43,784 nucleotides of DNA from Apostichopus californicus (lineage: Eukaryota > Echinodermata > Holothuroidea > Aspidochirotida > Stichopodidae): positions 1 through 43,784 of the forward strand of contig JAIPMN010019378.1 in the NCBI GenBank assembly GCA_020650975.1. Direction: 5' to 3'. Below the pieces are notes generated by a model. The model was not told the DNA's origin and did not search any database. It saw only the letters and a list, made by a program, of their open reading frames with translations. Both the position numbers and the translations under genes were made by a program. Below are positions 1-11,675 of this stretch, one piece after another; the first letter of the stretch is position 1, and each line of letters opens with the position of its first letter.

Positions 1-639
1 TTTACGTACTAGTTGGGTGAAATCATCATGCGTAATGGGGAGAGTAATATATTAGTACCACCCTGGAACACGTCACATGACCCTCCATGCATGGTACGCG
101 CGTACGCGCGTATTTACTGTGTGATAGTTCCTCCAGATTTATTAAACTCGATGCATACAATGACGTATGAAATATCGTTGCGCAATGACAGTCGGGATTT
201 CCCGTGCTAAGAAAAGCCTACATACGAATTGCAAAAGTGGGAAATTCACGCATCGTACTTGCACACACCAATGAGTGTAGCTTTATCGTGTGTGTATTAA
301 ACATAAACCAGAAGGAATTTATCCTCGGATCCGATTTTTTTTGGATTTGGAACTAATGAGTCTAGTATTAGTGTAAAATTCTGAAATATCTGACATTCAT
401 ATGGTGAGCAACTAGGCATAGCCTAGGCCTTAGCTGAAGTTATGCCTAATATTAATAACGTTAGATTAGCCTAAATGTTGGATGACTTACAGTTAGACTT
501 TGTCGTAACAGATGGCCCAGATTAACTAACCCCGTCGCCTAGCTAGGCCTGCAACGGAGTGTAGCCTAGGCATAGACTGATATCTTACTGGCATGCGGTA
601 TGCCTGTAATCTTAGGGAGTGTAGAATCGCCCTTCTTCA
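1..639. other. Upstream non-coding region
   Basis: I see no convincing gene here. The stretch around 60-210 is relatively CpG-rich, with GCGCGTACGCGCG near 98-110. It could belong to a promoter or 5' untranslated exon of the downstream plus-strand gene, but no donor site or start codon can be tied to it. The short open frame at 13-210 has no recognisable domain. Confidence 0.3.
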
Positions 640-982
640 GCCATCTGAAAATGTTAACTTTCCATTGCTTGCAAGTGAAGTTTTCTGCTTGTCGCTACAA
701 AATGCTGACAGTAATGAAATGTGATACCTTGTTATCTTTAGCTGAACCTGAGTAGTCAATCGCTCTATCGTTTGTACACTGTGCTGTGGGTATTGACCGC
801 AGCTGTATGTAGACTGTACAGCTGTATGTAGACTGTGTCTAATTACCGACGGTAGCAAGCTGTGTGTGTGTATTTGCTGGGATCGATGGTGGTGTCTAAC
901 ACTTCTGTTACACCTCATTCGAAACTAGGTCAGATTACTGGCATTAGACTTTTCTTTTTGCGCAGGTCTTCACACCCTTTAA
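640..982 (-). mobile_element. Interspersed TTAA-flanked repeat, copy 1 (diverged)
   Basis: On the minus strand this matches two other copies in the window (9474-9739 and 29966-30323). It starts with TTAAAGGGTGTGAAGACC at 982 and shares the internal block that reads ACCTAGTTTC(G/A)AATGAGGTGTAA. The distal end (640-660) is diverged and lacks the clean inverted terminus seen in the other two copies. It encodes nothing. It is probably a non-autonomous DNA transposon; the family name is unknown to me. Confidence 0.7.
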
Positions 983-3257
983 GTAGACTTTGACTGCAGA
1001 AACTGGAGAAAGGAAAAGAGTTCATAGAACAGAGTTTCTCAAGTGTTCGAAAAGATTAACGGAGGAAACAGATTTGGCCGAGTGTGCTAATTAGAGGAAA
1101 ATAATTTATTGAAGGCATTAGCAACATTATGAGTATCTGAGTATTGAAGGCCTTCATAAAAGATAGAGTAACAGCAGAGCTCCCAACTGACCAGCATTTC
1201 GCGGGTTGGACCCGCATTCTAACACCCAAACCCGCTGACCCGCGCAAGCGTCCGAAAAACCCGCATTGTAATTGTCAAGTATACATAGATAAAATTGCAT
1301 CAAATTTTGACTTAGCAACCATCATTTCTTTAGCATTTAGCATAATAGAGTATAAAACCTCCTTTACAGCATTGATTTGAACCTCAAATTAGCCTATATT
1401 TCTCACCATTGGGGCGAGCAGCGAACATTTTCATGCCACGGGAAAGAATGAATTATCACCTACTATTCAATTTATTGATGTTACATACAAAAAAAAGCAT
1501 ATTTCTCAGAAAGTTTTGGGTGACACAAGCCTTTCTAAGTGCCACCATTTTACATGTAGGCATCACCAGGATTCCAAAAAAAAAATCAAAAGGCGAGGGG
1601 GACACCCCCTCCCCTCATACCCCTCCCCCAGGATGGCAATTCGTGGCATGGACCAGCATTTGCCTTCTCAAGAGTTGGGAGCTATGTAACAGGTCAAGAT
1701 TGGGTCTTCTATTTACCCTTAAATTGGGTATTTATAACAGAGCTGCCATGCATGCCTAGAGAAGAGGTTTGTCTCTTTGTTCATTTTTGCTCATTTTTAA
1801 GAAAATTTTAAGGTTGTCCTTCGGACAACCTTGCCCTCATATTTAATAATAATAATGATGTACAGTATGCACATACAGCTTAACTGTAGGATTTTTCCCT
1901 CATTACGGAAAGTACCAAAATGTGCTTTATTTCTTTCGATGTTTCTACTAAGAACGAGGTTAATACCAACAAGCTACTATAATTTTTAGAGCAGATGTTT
2001 ATTTTAAGGAATAGAGATTTTCAGAGTTTTGTTCGAAATGTCCAACACTAATGGCAAATAAGCTAGTCGTCCGTCGAACAACCTAAGCAGGGTCTTAGGT
2101 TGTCCGAGGTAATTTTTGGTCATCTCGGATGATCGGCCATTCGGTAAATTTGAGCCCTTGGGTTAATATACTTTTGTAGTACTTGGATTGAGCTTACCTG
2201 ATGATGCGATGTAAAATACAACGATACAAAGAAAGTTTAGCCTCAAGTACAGCAGTGGGCTTCTGACGGTATTTACGATAGAGCATATATTCTTATTTTT
2301 AATGGACTGCTTGATGCCAGCTGTGGCTTCTCATGGAATCTTTTTGTAGACATTCTCACCAGAGGAAATTAATTATTATGTTGAGACTACAATTTCAATG
2401 AAGTTATTATTTAAGCAGTATTAAAGTCATTGTTAAGGTATTGTTATAGACAGATGACATATCTAAAGATTCCGTTGATTGAATAAAACTTTTGAAATTA
2501 TCTGGATTGTGCTACGTAGGAAACTACATCTCTCAATTCACCCTGCATTCTATCTAAAATTGAAGAATATATAAGGGAGGCCTGCACCATATCCTTATCT
2601 GCAACTGGCAGTTTTGTAGGAGATTTTGAATAGTTTTTATTTCTAGAATTTGTTTCATGACGAATTTATGTACAGCTGTACTATGGTCTGTGCATAGTGG
2701 ACAAGCTACAGTGTAGTTTACCAGTACTGACACTGGTAGTCCTTGGTGCCATTTTAGCAACAACTATTTTGCCTCTAGACTTATTTTGAAAACAAAATGG
2801 TCCTATATTGTACTTGATGAATTTTTGGTTTGCTCGTAGTTGCTTGAATGAATTTTTTCCCAGTCTCTTTTGAGTTCTAAGTCTTAATGCATCTAAGGGA
2901 TGAAAATCAATACGGCTGCCTCAAATCTCACTTGGTTTTGCACCTGGCATCACATAGCTTCTAACATTTAACTAAATTTGGGACATTTTTAGAGCTCAAG
3001 AAATTGAAATATACTTTGTTTCACATGTACCCAAGTGGTTAGAGTATACAGTAGAATCAAACTTCCCTCCATATACAACACAGGGTAAAGGGTTAGGGTT
3101 GGGAGTGGTTATAGTTTAGAAATTATATTCAGTTAAAAGTCACAATTCAGCTTTGTAAAGCCTCAGGGATGTACACTATTGTGTCTACCTGTTTTATGTA
3201 CATTGTCGTATAACTTCTCTCATTTTGTAACATTTTTTAAAATTGTCTGCCTTACAG
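983..3257. other. Non-coding stretch with two related short palindromes
   Basis: No coding exon is visible. A perfect hairpin lies at 1810-1832 (AAGGTTGTCC, 3-nt loop, GGACAACCTT). A related imperfect one lies at 2078-2103 (ACAACCTAAG, 6-nt loop, CTTAGGTTGT). Both contain the GGTTGTCC motif, so they may be fragments of one repeat. An upstream exon or 5' untranslated exon of the zinc-finger gene should lie in or before this region, because that gene's coding exon begins right after an acceptor-like sequence. Confidence 0.4.
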
Positions 3258-5738
3258 ATGAACATGGAAGTGGCACCATCCCTGTATTGTAATCCCTGTG
3301 AGAAGCAGTTCACTGGATTGGCCAACCTGAGTGAACACAATGAAAGCCCTGCACACAGAAAAGCTGTGGCTCAGAAACAGACAATACAGGATATGACGAG
3401 GTCTTTGAGTGCATTCCCTCCCGTAGATACAGACGGCCACGAGGCTCTCGATGAATTCATGAAGACAGAAGACCAAAACATGTTTCTCTGTGAGTTGTGC
3501 AATATTACCTGCTCGGGGAAAATCCCGGCTCTGAGTCACGTCCGGGGCAAAGCACATCGTCAGAAGATACAGCGACAAGGCCTCACTAATGCAGTATCAT
3601 TGACGCCCGAATCTTTACCTGCAGCCACTCAATCTTCCATACAAATTGTGACATCTCAAGACTTTTCAGTGTTTGAAAAAAATCCTGTCACTGGACATTT
3701 CTTCTGTAATGTCTGTAGGCTTAGTGTGTCAGGTGAAGTACCAGCCCAGCAACATCTTCAAGGGAAGAGTCATGCCAAGAAGGTGAAAATTGCAACTGGA
3801 AGAAACGACAGCGATTTATCGTTAAGCTTTAGTAAGCTTTCTCTGTCCTCCTCACCTGTAAGTTATAATCATCCCAAAACCACTTCTGTTGTAAACCCAC
3901 AAGGACAAGGTCCAGCATCTCAAGTGGAGCTGATATCCCTTGATAGTAACATTAACCTAAATGAATCGGCAATAACAAAATATAGTATTTCAAATCCCAG
4001 GGATTTGCAGAGAGATGAACTTCAGGAAGAGGATGAAGACAACAGACACGATGAAACAGATGTTGACTTCAGGATTACTGACGATTATTTTAATCAAGAC
4101 CTTGAAATCAATAAAATGACCGGTCAATGGCATTGTAAAGTTTGTCAAGTACCTTTGAACAGTCAGAAAACCATTCAGCAGCACTTCCTTGGTAAAGCAC
4201 ATCACAAAAAGAAGAAGGCTGCCGGGATTAGATTCGGGGAGTCTGAAACTGGAGGCTTCAGTCATGATGGCAGCAATCATCCTGAGGAATTGGAATTTGA
4301 TGAGAGCCTTTATCAGTGGAGGTGTCAGATTTGTAATGTCTTTTTGAGCAGTGAAATCTCTGTTCAGGAGCATTTATCTGATAAAGCTCATCTAATAAAG
4401 AAAGCTTCTGAAACAGGTCCCAGCAATTCCTCTCCCTTCGACCAGACAACAATGATAAATGAACCCCTGAATGGAGGGTCATTCCAAGTGCATAATGCCT
4501 CCAGAGGAGTTGAACAATCTGGTAGCCATAGCAGGTCAGGGATCAGTTTACACTCCCTAAGCTTTAACCAGAATCAAAACACCCAGAGCATACAGCCGTT
4601 ACCAAGTAACTCCTTTGACTCATCTATGGAAGGAAGACAAGCTCATCATGTTGCATGGGAGAGATCACCATGTTTGAATGAGAATGATCAGCCCTCTAAT
4701 AAGAGTTATCTTATGGAAACATCAGCCTTAGGTAATGTGATGTCATCAGATGCAGTCACTCATAGTCAAAGAGAAATGCATCTACCAGAGACCTACCGAG
4801 AGAAGCGTCAAGTGGAGGGTTTAGGCTTTGATCCAGCCACTTCATCATCATCATCATCGGGAGCATCACCTTATACACTCGGACAGCTTAGTTACAAGCA
4901 GGATATCTCCAACTATTGGCCGGTTAATTCAAATACAGCAGGACATAATGTCTCAGTTCAACAGACACAAGCTACTTCAAATACTGCTGTCAGACCGCCA
5001 CCTGGCTTTGGAGAAGATTTCTTGCCTAGCAACAGACCAATGTCAGATTTTCTTGCACATCAGCTGAATGCAACTGTGGATCCTCCCTCTTATATGCATA
5101 GATTCTGGAGCATGCCATCAGATCAGCAGACTAACCTAGATTCTTCGGGTGTGCTGTCATCTGTTGAATCTAACCGAGCATTAATTTCTCCGATAGGCAC
5201 CCCGTTCGCAGGTAAGAAAATTCCGGGACAGGTTCCCCCGTCCTTGCCTCAAGTTCCTATGCCAGGAGATATGCAGCAGACAATTGGTGATGCATTTAGA
5301 ATCAATGTCGAAAAACAAAAGCTGGTTTGCAAAATCTGCGACATTTTTGTGACTGGTAATGAAGCTGCAGAAGCTCACCTGAAAGGAACCAAGCATGCAA
5401 AGAAGTTGAGAGCTTATCAGTTCCAGATGCATCACCTAGAACCACAGCCATCCTTCCAAAATAGAAGAGTCAATGAAGACCATGATAAACAACAAACACC
5501 ATTTGTCAGCAGTAGTAGTTCCTTGCACAGTGGTAGTAGGAGTGGAACATCGACATCTACGTCTGGTAGTTATGAATATAACTTCTCATCATGCAGTAGT
5601 AACTCATCCACCAGTGGAGGTTTCTCTGCAGACAAGATGACTCCTGTCCATCAAGAAGGTGGTTTGGGAGGAGATAATGGTGATAGTGATAGGTTTCATT
5701 CACTCCGAGGGATGTCAATGATAAATGATACTCATTAA
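3258..5738 (+). CDS. Six-finger JAZ/matrin-type C2H2 zinc-finger protein (ZNF346/ZMAT-like)
   Basis: This is a single long coding exon of about 826 aa. It contains six C-x2-C-x12-H-x5-H fingers near residues 11-35, 75-105, 148-175, 290-318, 353-380 and 688-715. The spacing and the G-K-x-H-x-K-K tail are typical of zf-met/JAZ fingers, a family known to bind double-stranded RNA and RNA-DNA hybrids in the nucleus. The linkers are Ser/Asn/Gln-rich, an acidic run lies just before finger 4, and the C-terminus is Ser/Gly/Thr-rich. The ATG at 3258 directly follows TCTGCCTTACAG, a good 3' splice site, so at least one upstream exon, untranslated or short coding, is likely. A frame open from 3243 would start at TTG and is not supported. 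Vertebrate ZNF346 is shorter and has fewer fingers, so one-to-one orthology is uncertain. The gene is the only one in this half of the window and is transcribed away from the start of the window. Confidence 0.85.
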   Translation: MNMEVAPSLYCNPCEKQFTGLANLSEHNESPAHRKAVAQKQTIQDMTRSLSAFPPVDTDGHEALDEFMKTEDQNMFLCELCNITCSGKIPALSHVRGKAHRQKIQRQGLTNAVSLTPESLPAATQSSIQIVTSQDFSVFEKNPVTGHFFCNVCRLSVSGEVPAQQHLQGKSHAKKVKIATGRNDSDLSLSFSKLSLSSSPVSYNHPKTTSVVNPQGQGPASQVELISLDSNINLNESAITKYSISNPRDLQRDELQEEDEDNRHDETDVDFRITDDYFNQDLEINKMTGQWHCKVCQVPLNSQKTIQQHFLGKAHHKKKKAAGIRFGESETGGFSHDGSNHPEELEFDESLYQWRCQICNVFLSSEISVQEHLSDKAHLIKKASETGPSNSSPFDQTTMINEPLNGGSFQVHNASRGVEQSGSHSRSGISLHSLSFNQNQNTQSIQPLPSNSFDSSMEGRQAHHVAWERSPCLNENDQPSNKSYLMETSALGNVMSSDAVTHSQREMHLPETYREKRQVEGLGFDPATSSSSSSGASPYTLGQLSYKQDISNYWPVNSNTAGHNVSVQQTQATSNTAVRPPPGFGEDFLPSNRPMSDFLAHQLNATVDPPSYMHRFWSMPSDQQTNLDSSGVLSSVESNRALISPIGTPFAGKKIPGQVPPSLPQVPMPGDMQQTIGDAFRINVEKQKLVCKICDIFVTGNEAAEAHLKGTKHAKKLRAYQFQMHHLEPQPSFQNRRVNEDHDKQQTPFVSSSSSLHSGSRSGTSTSTSGSYEYNFSSCSSNSSTSGGFSADKMTPVHQEGGLGGDNGDSDRFHSLRGMSMINDTH

Positions 5739-5925
5739 TAATAACCAGGCTGGTGTTTTGGGAGGAGATAATGATTGGTATCATTCACTCAGAGGGATGT
5801 CAATGATAAATGATACTCATTAATAATAACCAGGCTGGTGTTTTGGGAGAAGATAATGGTTGGTATCATTCCCTCAGAGGGTTGTCACTGATAAATGATA
5901 CTCATTAATAATAACCAGGATGGTG
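5661..5925 (+). repeat. Tandem repeat, about 85 bp x 3, spanning the stop codon
   Basis: The last ~78 coding bases, the stop and the following bases of the zinc-finger gene are repeated. Copies start near 5661, 5752 and 5837. All contain a GGAGATAAT-like block (GAAGATAAT in copy 3), a TCATTC(A/C)CTC block and ATAAATGATACTCATTAATAA. Copy 1 is coding (…GMSMINDTH, stop). Copies 2 and 3 lie in the 3' untranslated region. Confidence 0.85.
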
Positions 5926-6562
5926 TTATAGTATGTCAATTTTTGCTACACTCATAAAGTTGTAGTGGTCATGGTTTGCTATGTCTATTCATTGTTCTGT
6001 TAAGAACCCAACATCTCTCCAAAGAGGTTGTTACTATGAGGTAAACGTATCACCGTCGATCTTTTTCAGTGAATCATTCATAATTCTTATTTGTGCACGT
6101 GAGTGAAGGGGGGGGTGGGCATTTTGTGTGCCAGTGTATGCAAATTGTTAGTCAATTTTGTGAATTACATCAGTGGCACTGCCTATGAGGGGAGTGGGAA
6201 GGGGGCGGGCACAAACATGACCGGTACCTCAGTGGTGCCCCCCCCCCAAATGAAATGTACCATGTCCAAATTGAAAAAGGCAGGAATATAAATCTCTTTC
6301 ACCTCTGCTTGGGTATTATAAGTGTTATTATGTATTCTGGTCCAGTGGAAGTGTGGATGAGTCATGCAAATGATATGCAAATGTCAGTCAGGTGGCATCA
6401 TTGCAACAAAGCATCTATTAACTTCTTCAGAAATACAGAGGTAGTACGACGCTTTTAAAATGACCAACCAAAGATACAACATGCTGAAGGAAGTAAAATG
6501 CGAAAAATTAGTCAAGCACTTAAATATCTGTTTTATTCTTGGAAGTTACTGTCAGCTGTAGA

Positions 6563-6568
6563 AATAAA
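6563..6568 (+). terminator. Candidate polyadenylation signal AATAAA
   Basis: AATAAA lies 825 bp downstream of the zinc-finger stop codon. It is the first canonical hexamer I noticed on this strand. No transcript evidence is available, so the choice is tentative. Confidence 0.3.
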
Positions 6569-6787
6569 TGTACATAAGCAATGATAAATCATTGGAGCCC
6601 ACAAAGGACCATTTGACACCTGTCCTTGAGGAACTTCACTGGTTTCCAATAATATTCTGTGTCTTTTCCAAGATCCTACATCTGAAACTGCTGTTTGCAT
6701 GGTCTGGCATATTAATACAATTCCAGTCATATTTCTGTCTACACACTTGGTCACAATCTACACTCCTCAGAGTCATTTCATCTTGTT

Positions 6788-7525
6788 CGACCTGCCACAG
6801 ACTAACTTTGGTGACTTCGACCTGCCACAGACTAACTTTGGTGACTTTGACCTGCCACAGACTCACTTTGGCGACTTTGACCTGCCACAAACACTCACTA
6901 TGGTGACTTTGACCTGCCACAAGGACTGACTATGGTGACTTTGACCTGCCACAAAGACAATTATGGTGACTTTGACCTGCCACAGACAATTATGGTGGCT
7001 TCGACCTGCCACAAAGACAAATATGATGACTTAGACCTGCCACAAAGACAATTATGGTGACTTTGACCTGCCACAAAGACAACTATGGTGACTTTGACCT
7101 GCCACAAAGACAATTATGGTGACTTTGACCTGCCACAAAGACAATTATGGTGACTTTGACCTGCCACAAAGACAATTATGGTGACTTTGACCTGAACAAA
7201 GACAATTATGGTGACTTTGACCTGCCACAGACAATTATGGTGACTTTGACCTGCCACAAAGATAATTATGGTGACTTTGACCTGCCACAGAGACAATTAT
7301 GGTGGCTTCAACCTGCCACGGAGACAATTATGGTGGCTTCGACCTGCCACAGAGACAATTATGGTGGCTTCGACCTGCCACAAAGACAATTATGGTGACA
7401 TTGATCTGCCACAAAGACAATTATGGTGACTTTGACCTGCCACAGAGACAATTATGGTGGCTTCGACCTGCCACAAAGACAGTTATGGTGCCTTCGACTT
7501 GCCAGAAAGAATCACTTTGGTGACT
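6788..7525 (+). repeat. Minisatellite, unit about 31 bp, more than 20 copies
   Basis: The consensus unit reads roughly GGTGACTTTGACCTGCCACA followed by AAGACAATTAT. Sub-variants (GGTGGCTTCGACC) cluster towards the distal half. The open frames across it on both strands only reflect the repeat (GDFDLPQ-like and AGQSHHN-like peptides) and are not genes. Confidence 0.95.
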
Positions 7526-8334
7526 CATCCTTTACATCATCTGCTTCTGAGTTTGGTAATCCTCCCCTTCAGCATAGTAAAACTGAAACCTCGTTACTGA
7601 TTCTTTAAAGAAAGACAAAGTCTTATCTTAAGTATCAAACTTTGATTTGATCAGTACTTTTTGTTTTAACTTGTTATTGTTTTACTTTGTAAAGTGCCTT
7701 CAGTAGATAAATTATTCTGCGTTAATAGCATTTCATATAATTATTTTTTTAATCAAATTTTATGTGTTAAGGATGAATGTTGTTGGAAAATGTGTAACTG
7801 TTTACCTGAATTCAATTTTCTAACAAGCATTTCAAAATAGTGAAAATAATCCGTTGTTAAAATCGTGTGAATATTATTCTCAAATGGAACTGTTACTTAG
7901 TAAGATCTAGGGTAGACAAGATTATTTCTGACTCATTTGATATTACAGATGGAAGGGATCACTGAGAAGTGTCTAGTTTGGGAGACCTTATTTCTTTCTT
8001 GATTTTATTTCTAAATGAACCTGCCGTTTTAATTTAAGACTTTGCTTGCTGGCTCTAGTTTCAGAATATAGCAGAAATCTTTCTTAGAAGATGCAATAGG
8101 TTAGTACCCTGTGATAAGTCAGGAATAACCTACACATAGTCTGCAGAATGGCTGGGGTCATGTAATCAAATGTTGGTTGACAGTATTTCTGCAAACTTCA
8201 TTTGATAGAGATTCATTCTTCATTAACAGGGATGAGACATGTATTTTAGCTTGTCTACACTTTAGCTACAAATATACCATTCATGTTCACTTTCATGATA
8301 AAGTAAGTAGCTCAAATACCATTTGTGTTCTCTT
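7526..8334. other. Intergenic DNA, no feature recognised
   Basis: AT-rich sequence without coding frames of note, tandem structure or a recognisable mobile element. Confidence 0.5.
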
Positions 8335-8500
8335 TGTATTTATGTATTTTAGATCCTCCTGCAAGCAGGAACTCGCGAAGAAGCCATCATTGGCTTATCA
8401 AAGCCGCAAGCTGACCGAAGTCAGTCTCTTAGATTCATATTGAAATGTCCATGATTGTGAATTGTCAAAAACAACTCTGTAACTGGACGACATGATATAC
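8335..8500 (-). mobile_element. tRNA-derived SINE, 5'-truncated copy
   Basis: The reverse complement matches the body and 3' half of the full-length SINE at 15329-15571. Shared blocks include AGTCTAAGAGACTGACTTCG-like sequence, GATGGCTTCTTCGCGAGTTC and CTGCTTGCAGGAGGATCTAA. It ends near the GTCCAGTTAC block, so the tRNA-like head with the A and B boxes is missing. Confidence 0.8.
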
Positions 8501-9473
8501 TGTAGTTAAAGTAGTTAAAATACCATACATGTTCTCTTTCATTTTTCAGAAGTGTGTATAATCCATAGATATTGCTTAGGAAGTCTATGCTATGGTGATG
8601 CATAGGATATGATATTATGGGGTGAATAGCCTAAAGAACAATAATTTGCAATGGAGTTAGAAAGCCTGGTAACTTACTTTCCCTTTATTGACAAACTGTA
8701 TCTTTCTCTAACAGTTCTAAAACTACATATGAGTTTACTGAAAAGACTAAGTGTTTTGTGTTCTACAGACTTACTATTTGTGACACTTAAAAACTAGTGC
8801 CAGGCTGGGTCAAGGAAAATTATATATTTTGATTGGGTCATTGACAAAATTGACCAGTTTGCAAGACATCCTGAAACAAAAGAGATCATTTTTGAGCCTC
8901 TGAGCCTATATAGTCATATGTCGTGTTTTGAAAATTTCTTGCAAAAGATATTGTTTCAAGTTTTTGTTGGCAGATGAAGCTGTAATTGATCGACTGATTA
9001 CAGGGAAGAAATATATAATTGAAATATTAAAGTTAACGAGACTAATTTACTAAATGGTATCATGTGATTCTGCAAACCGTGGTGAATATATCAAAGTGTA
9101 TAGTAATAATCCTTTGTCACTAAGACCATAATGACCATTAATTATTTAAGACTAAAATTACCTACTGTTTGTCACTGAACAGAGTTAAATATAGGAGACT
9201 TGAGCAAGTTGAAATTTGGTGAATTGATTGTGATATCATCACATATTATTATAAAATATGACTTTTATCCCTAATTTCATACTGTTGAGCTTTTGGTACA
9301 AACTGCAGGTATTATAGCAGTACAGCATATATGACAATTGTATACATTATCTGTTGTACCACTGTACCACAAGGTGGTTAAGCTACTTATAGATACCAGA
9401 GGATCAACTTACATATATGTGTTTACCGTTGACTGTATTTAAATACAGTCAGTAGCTTGCTTCGGTATTTCAA
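8501..9473. other. Intergenic DNA, no feature recognised
   Basis: No coding frame, RNA gene or clear repeat was seen. The last ~36 bases (about 9439-9474) are nearly repeated just beyond the adjoining mobile element (about 9738-9774), so the element may sit within an older short duplication. Confidence 0.4.
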
Positions 9474-9739
9474 TTAAAGGGTGTAAAGACTCACACACAA
9501 AGAAATGTCTCATGCCGGTAATCTGACCTAGTTTCTAATGAGGTGTAACAGATGTGTTAGACACCACCATCCATCCCAGAAAATACACACACAGCTTGCT
9601 ACTGTCGGTAATTAGGCACTAGTGTACAGTCAATGCATACAGCTACGGTCAATACATAAAAACTTCACTTGCAAGCAACGGAAAGTTAACTTTTTCAGAG
9701 CGTGGCACGCGGTTTGGGGCGAGTCTTCAATGCCTTTAA
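9474..9739 (+). mobile_element. TTAA-flanked repeat with inverted termini, copy 2
   Basis: The element begins TTAAAGGGTGTAAAGACTC and ends GAGTCTTCAATGCCTTTAA. The ends are imperfect inverted repeats (TTAAAGG…AAGACTC). TTAA at both boundaries fits a TTAA target duplication of the piggyBac type. That superfamily assignment is inferred. It is shorter than copy 3 through an internal deletion of the segment that contains the GTACACTG/ATCACATTTC block. Confidence 0.7.
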
Positions 9740-9984
9740 AATGCAGTCACTAGCTTGCATCTGTATATCAATTAACTGCACACATTTTGATCAGCTAATG
9801 GAGAAAATTAATTTGACTTAGTATAAATATATATTCTCTTTCAAGTTATGGTTCATTCTATAATTTCAGGCAGTCCTCAGTGATTGTTTTTTCTTATGTG
9901 AAACAAATCTTTTTCTCAAGATTCTTAGATGTTGGATTTCATAGTCTACATAGGATTTGACACATAAAGTGCGCATGCAGATTA

Positions 9985-10290
9985 TCAATAGCATAAAGCA
10001 TGTACATTATCAATAGCATAAAGCATGTATGTTATCAATAACATAAAGCATGTACATTATCAACAGCATAAAGCATGTACATTATCAACAGCATAAAGTA
10101 TGTATGTTATCAATAGCATAAAGCATGCAGATTATCAATAGCATAAAGCATGTACATTATCTATAGCATAAAGGATGTATGTTATCAATAACATAAAATA
10201 TGTACATGATCAACAGCATAAAGCATGTCCATATCAAGAACATAAAGTATGTACATTATTAATACCAATGAAGAATTTATCAATACCATA
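9985..10290 (+). repeat. Minisatellite, unit about 25 bp
   Basis: About 11 degenerate units of the type ATTATCAATAGCATAAAGCA followed by TGTAC. Diverged copies trail on to about 10530. Confidence 0.9.
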
Positions 10291-10809
10291 TAGTATGTCA
10301 TTACACAGATCTTGCCTATAATAAAAATATGCCCTAGATACCCAACTATTTCTGTAAAAACTGGGCTTCCCTACCCGACTAATGGCTCATTACTTTTTAT
10401 GGGAAAAGTGGGGTAGGCCTATCTAGGACGAATTTTCTTATAGGCAATATCTGCGTTATGTACATTATCGATACCATAGAGCATGTAGCCTACATAATTA
10501 TCAATATCAGCATGTATATTACCTACAGCATAAATTGTTAGCTGATTATGTTGATTTTTTTTATCATAAATGTAAGTGGATTATGATATTTATTCATCTT
10601 TTGGTATGTCAATACAATTGTGCCAATTAATGCCAAACTTTCTCAAGATCTCAGGTGCACTGCACCCAGTCCTAGTTTAAAAGGCGTCATTTTACCTTCA
10701 CATTTCACAGCTGAAGTATGTATTAAAATGAATTTTAAATAATACAATTGATTGAAATCAAAATGCAGTTAAAATATTTTCAGTGATTATAATAGTTTAC
10801 CTCCCTCCC

Positions 10810-11595
10810 CCTCCCATGTGATGAAGTACTTCCATTGTCTAATTGCTACCTGCAAAGCTGATCATTGGTCAATATGTTGCCCCCCTCCCTCTCCCCACCA
10901 ATGCTCCCAACTCCCCCTACCCTAGTGGCGGAGCTAGGGGTATTGGTCAGAGGGGGCGAGAATGTTCTGTAGGGGCGCTTTCGACACTATGTAAGCGGAG
11001 CGCCACTACAGGTTGGCGTGGAGCCTACCAAATTTTTTTGAGTAAAGATACTCCCTAGATCGCCGGAAATGACCCTTTCCGGGCCTTGCTAATTTGCAGA
11101 TAAACGAAGAATAAATAGCCGTTAGAGCATTTTGTCAGAAAATTACACCAAAAAAATGTGACAAATGTCAATAGGTAGATGAGAGCGCAGTAAAAATGTC
11201 AATAATCGTGAATAAGTAGAAAGTGGTTAAAAGCTGAAAAGGGCGCCAGCAGTCCATTTGAGTCCGTCAGGGGGGGCATCCTCCCCCCCTGACTGTATGG
11301 ACGCTCCGCCACTGCCCTACCCATGTGATAAAGTACTTCCATTGTCTAATTGCTACCCGCAAAGCTGATCATTGATCAATATGTTTCCCCCTCCCCCTCC
11401 CCACCAATGCTCCCCACTCCCCCACCTATGTGATGAAGTACTCCCATTGTCTAATTGCTACCTGCAAAGCTGATCATTGTTCAATATGTTGCCCCCTCCC
11501 CAACCAATGCTCCCCACTCCCCCTACCCAAGTTCTTCCATTGTTTAATTGCTACCTGCAAAGCTGATCATTGGTCAATATGGTGGGAGAGACATC
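10810..11595 (+). repeat. Tandem repeat, about 108 bp x 4, interrupted by a hAT MITE
   Basis: Each unit contains the sequences CCATTGTCTAATTGCTACC, GCAAAGCTGATCATTG and TCAATATGTT, followed by a C-rich tract (CCCCTCCCC…CCAATGCTCCC). Units start near 10810, 11323, 11433 and 11530. The element at 10923-11314 splits units 1 and 2. Confidence 0.85.
10923..11314 (+). mobile_element. hAT-type MITE with 8-bp target duplication
   Basis: The termini are TAGTGGCGGAGC and GCTCCGCCACTG, which are inverted copies with one mismatch at the tip. Perfect 8-bp direct repeats CCCTACCC flank it at 10915-10922 and 11315-11322, which is diagnostic for hAT-like insertion. The interior carries the GCGGAGCGCCAC…GGTTGGCGTGGAGC hairpin block shared with elements at 38719, 42489 and 43530. 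There is no transposase frame. Confidence 0.85.
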
Positions 11596-11675
11596 ACCAG
11601 CCCACAATTAATTCAGACAAAAAAACTCTCAATGAGTTGAAAGCAATTTAAACTAATTAGGTTTTACAAACGAGG

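Noticed and set aside
637..918. Minus-strand open frame sharing the peptide [12 protein letters not shown] with one at 30114-30323
   Set aside because: Both lie inside copies of the same TTAA-flanked element, in incidental frames.
3088..3105. GGGTTAGGGTT, telomere-like
   Set aside because: Only about two units, too short to indicate an interstitial telomere.
6788..7525. Regular short repeats reminiscent of a CRISPR array
   Set aside because: Units are contiguous without unique spacers and the window is animal nuclear DNA.
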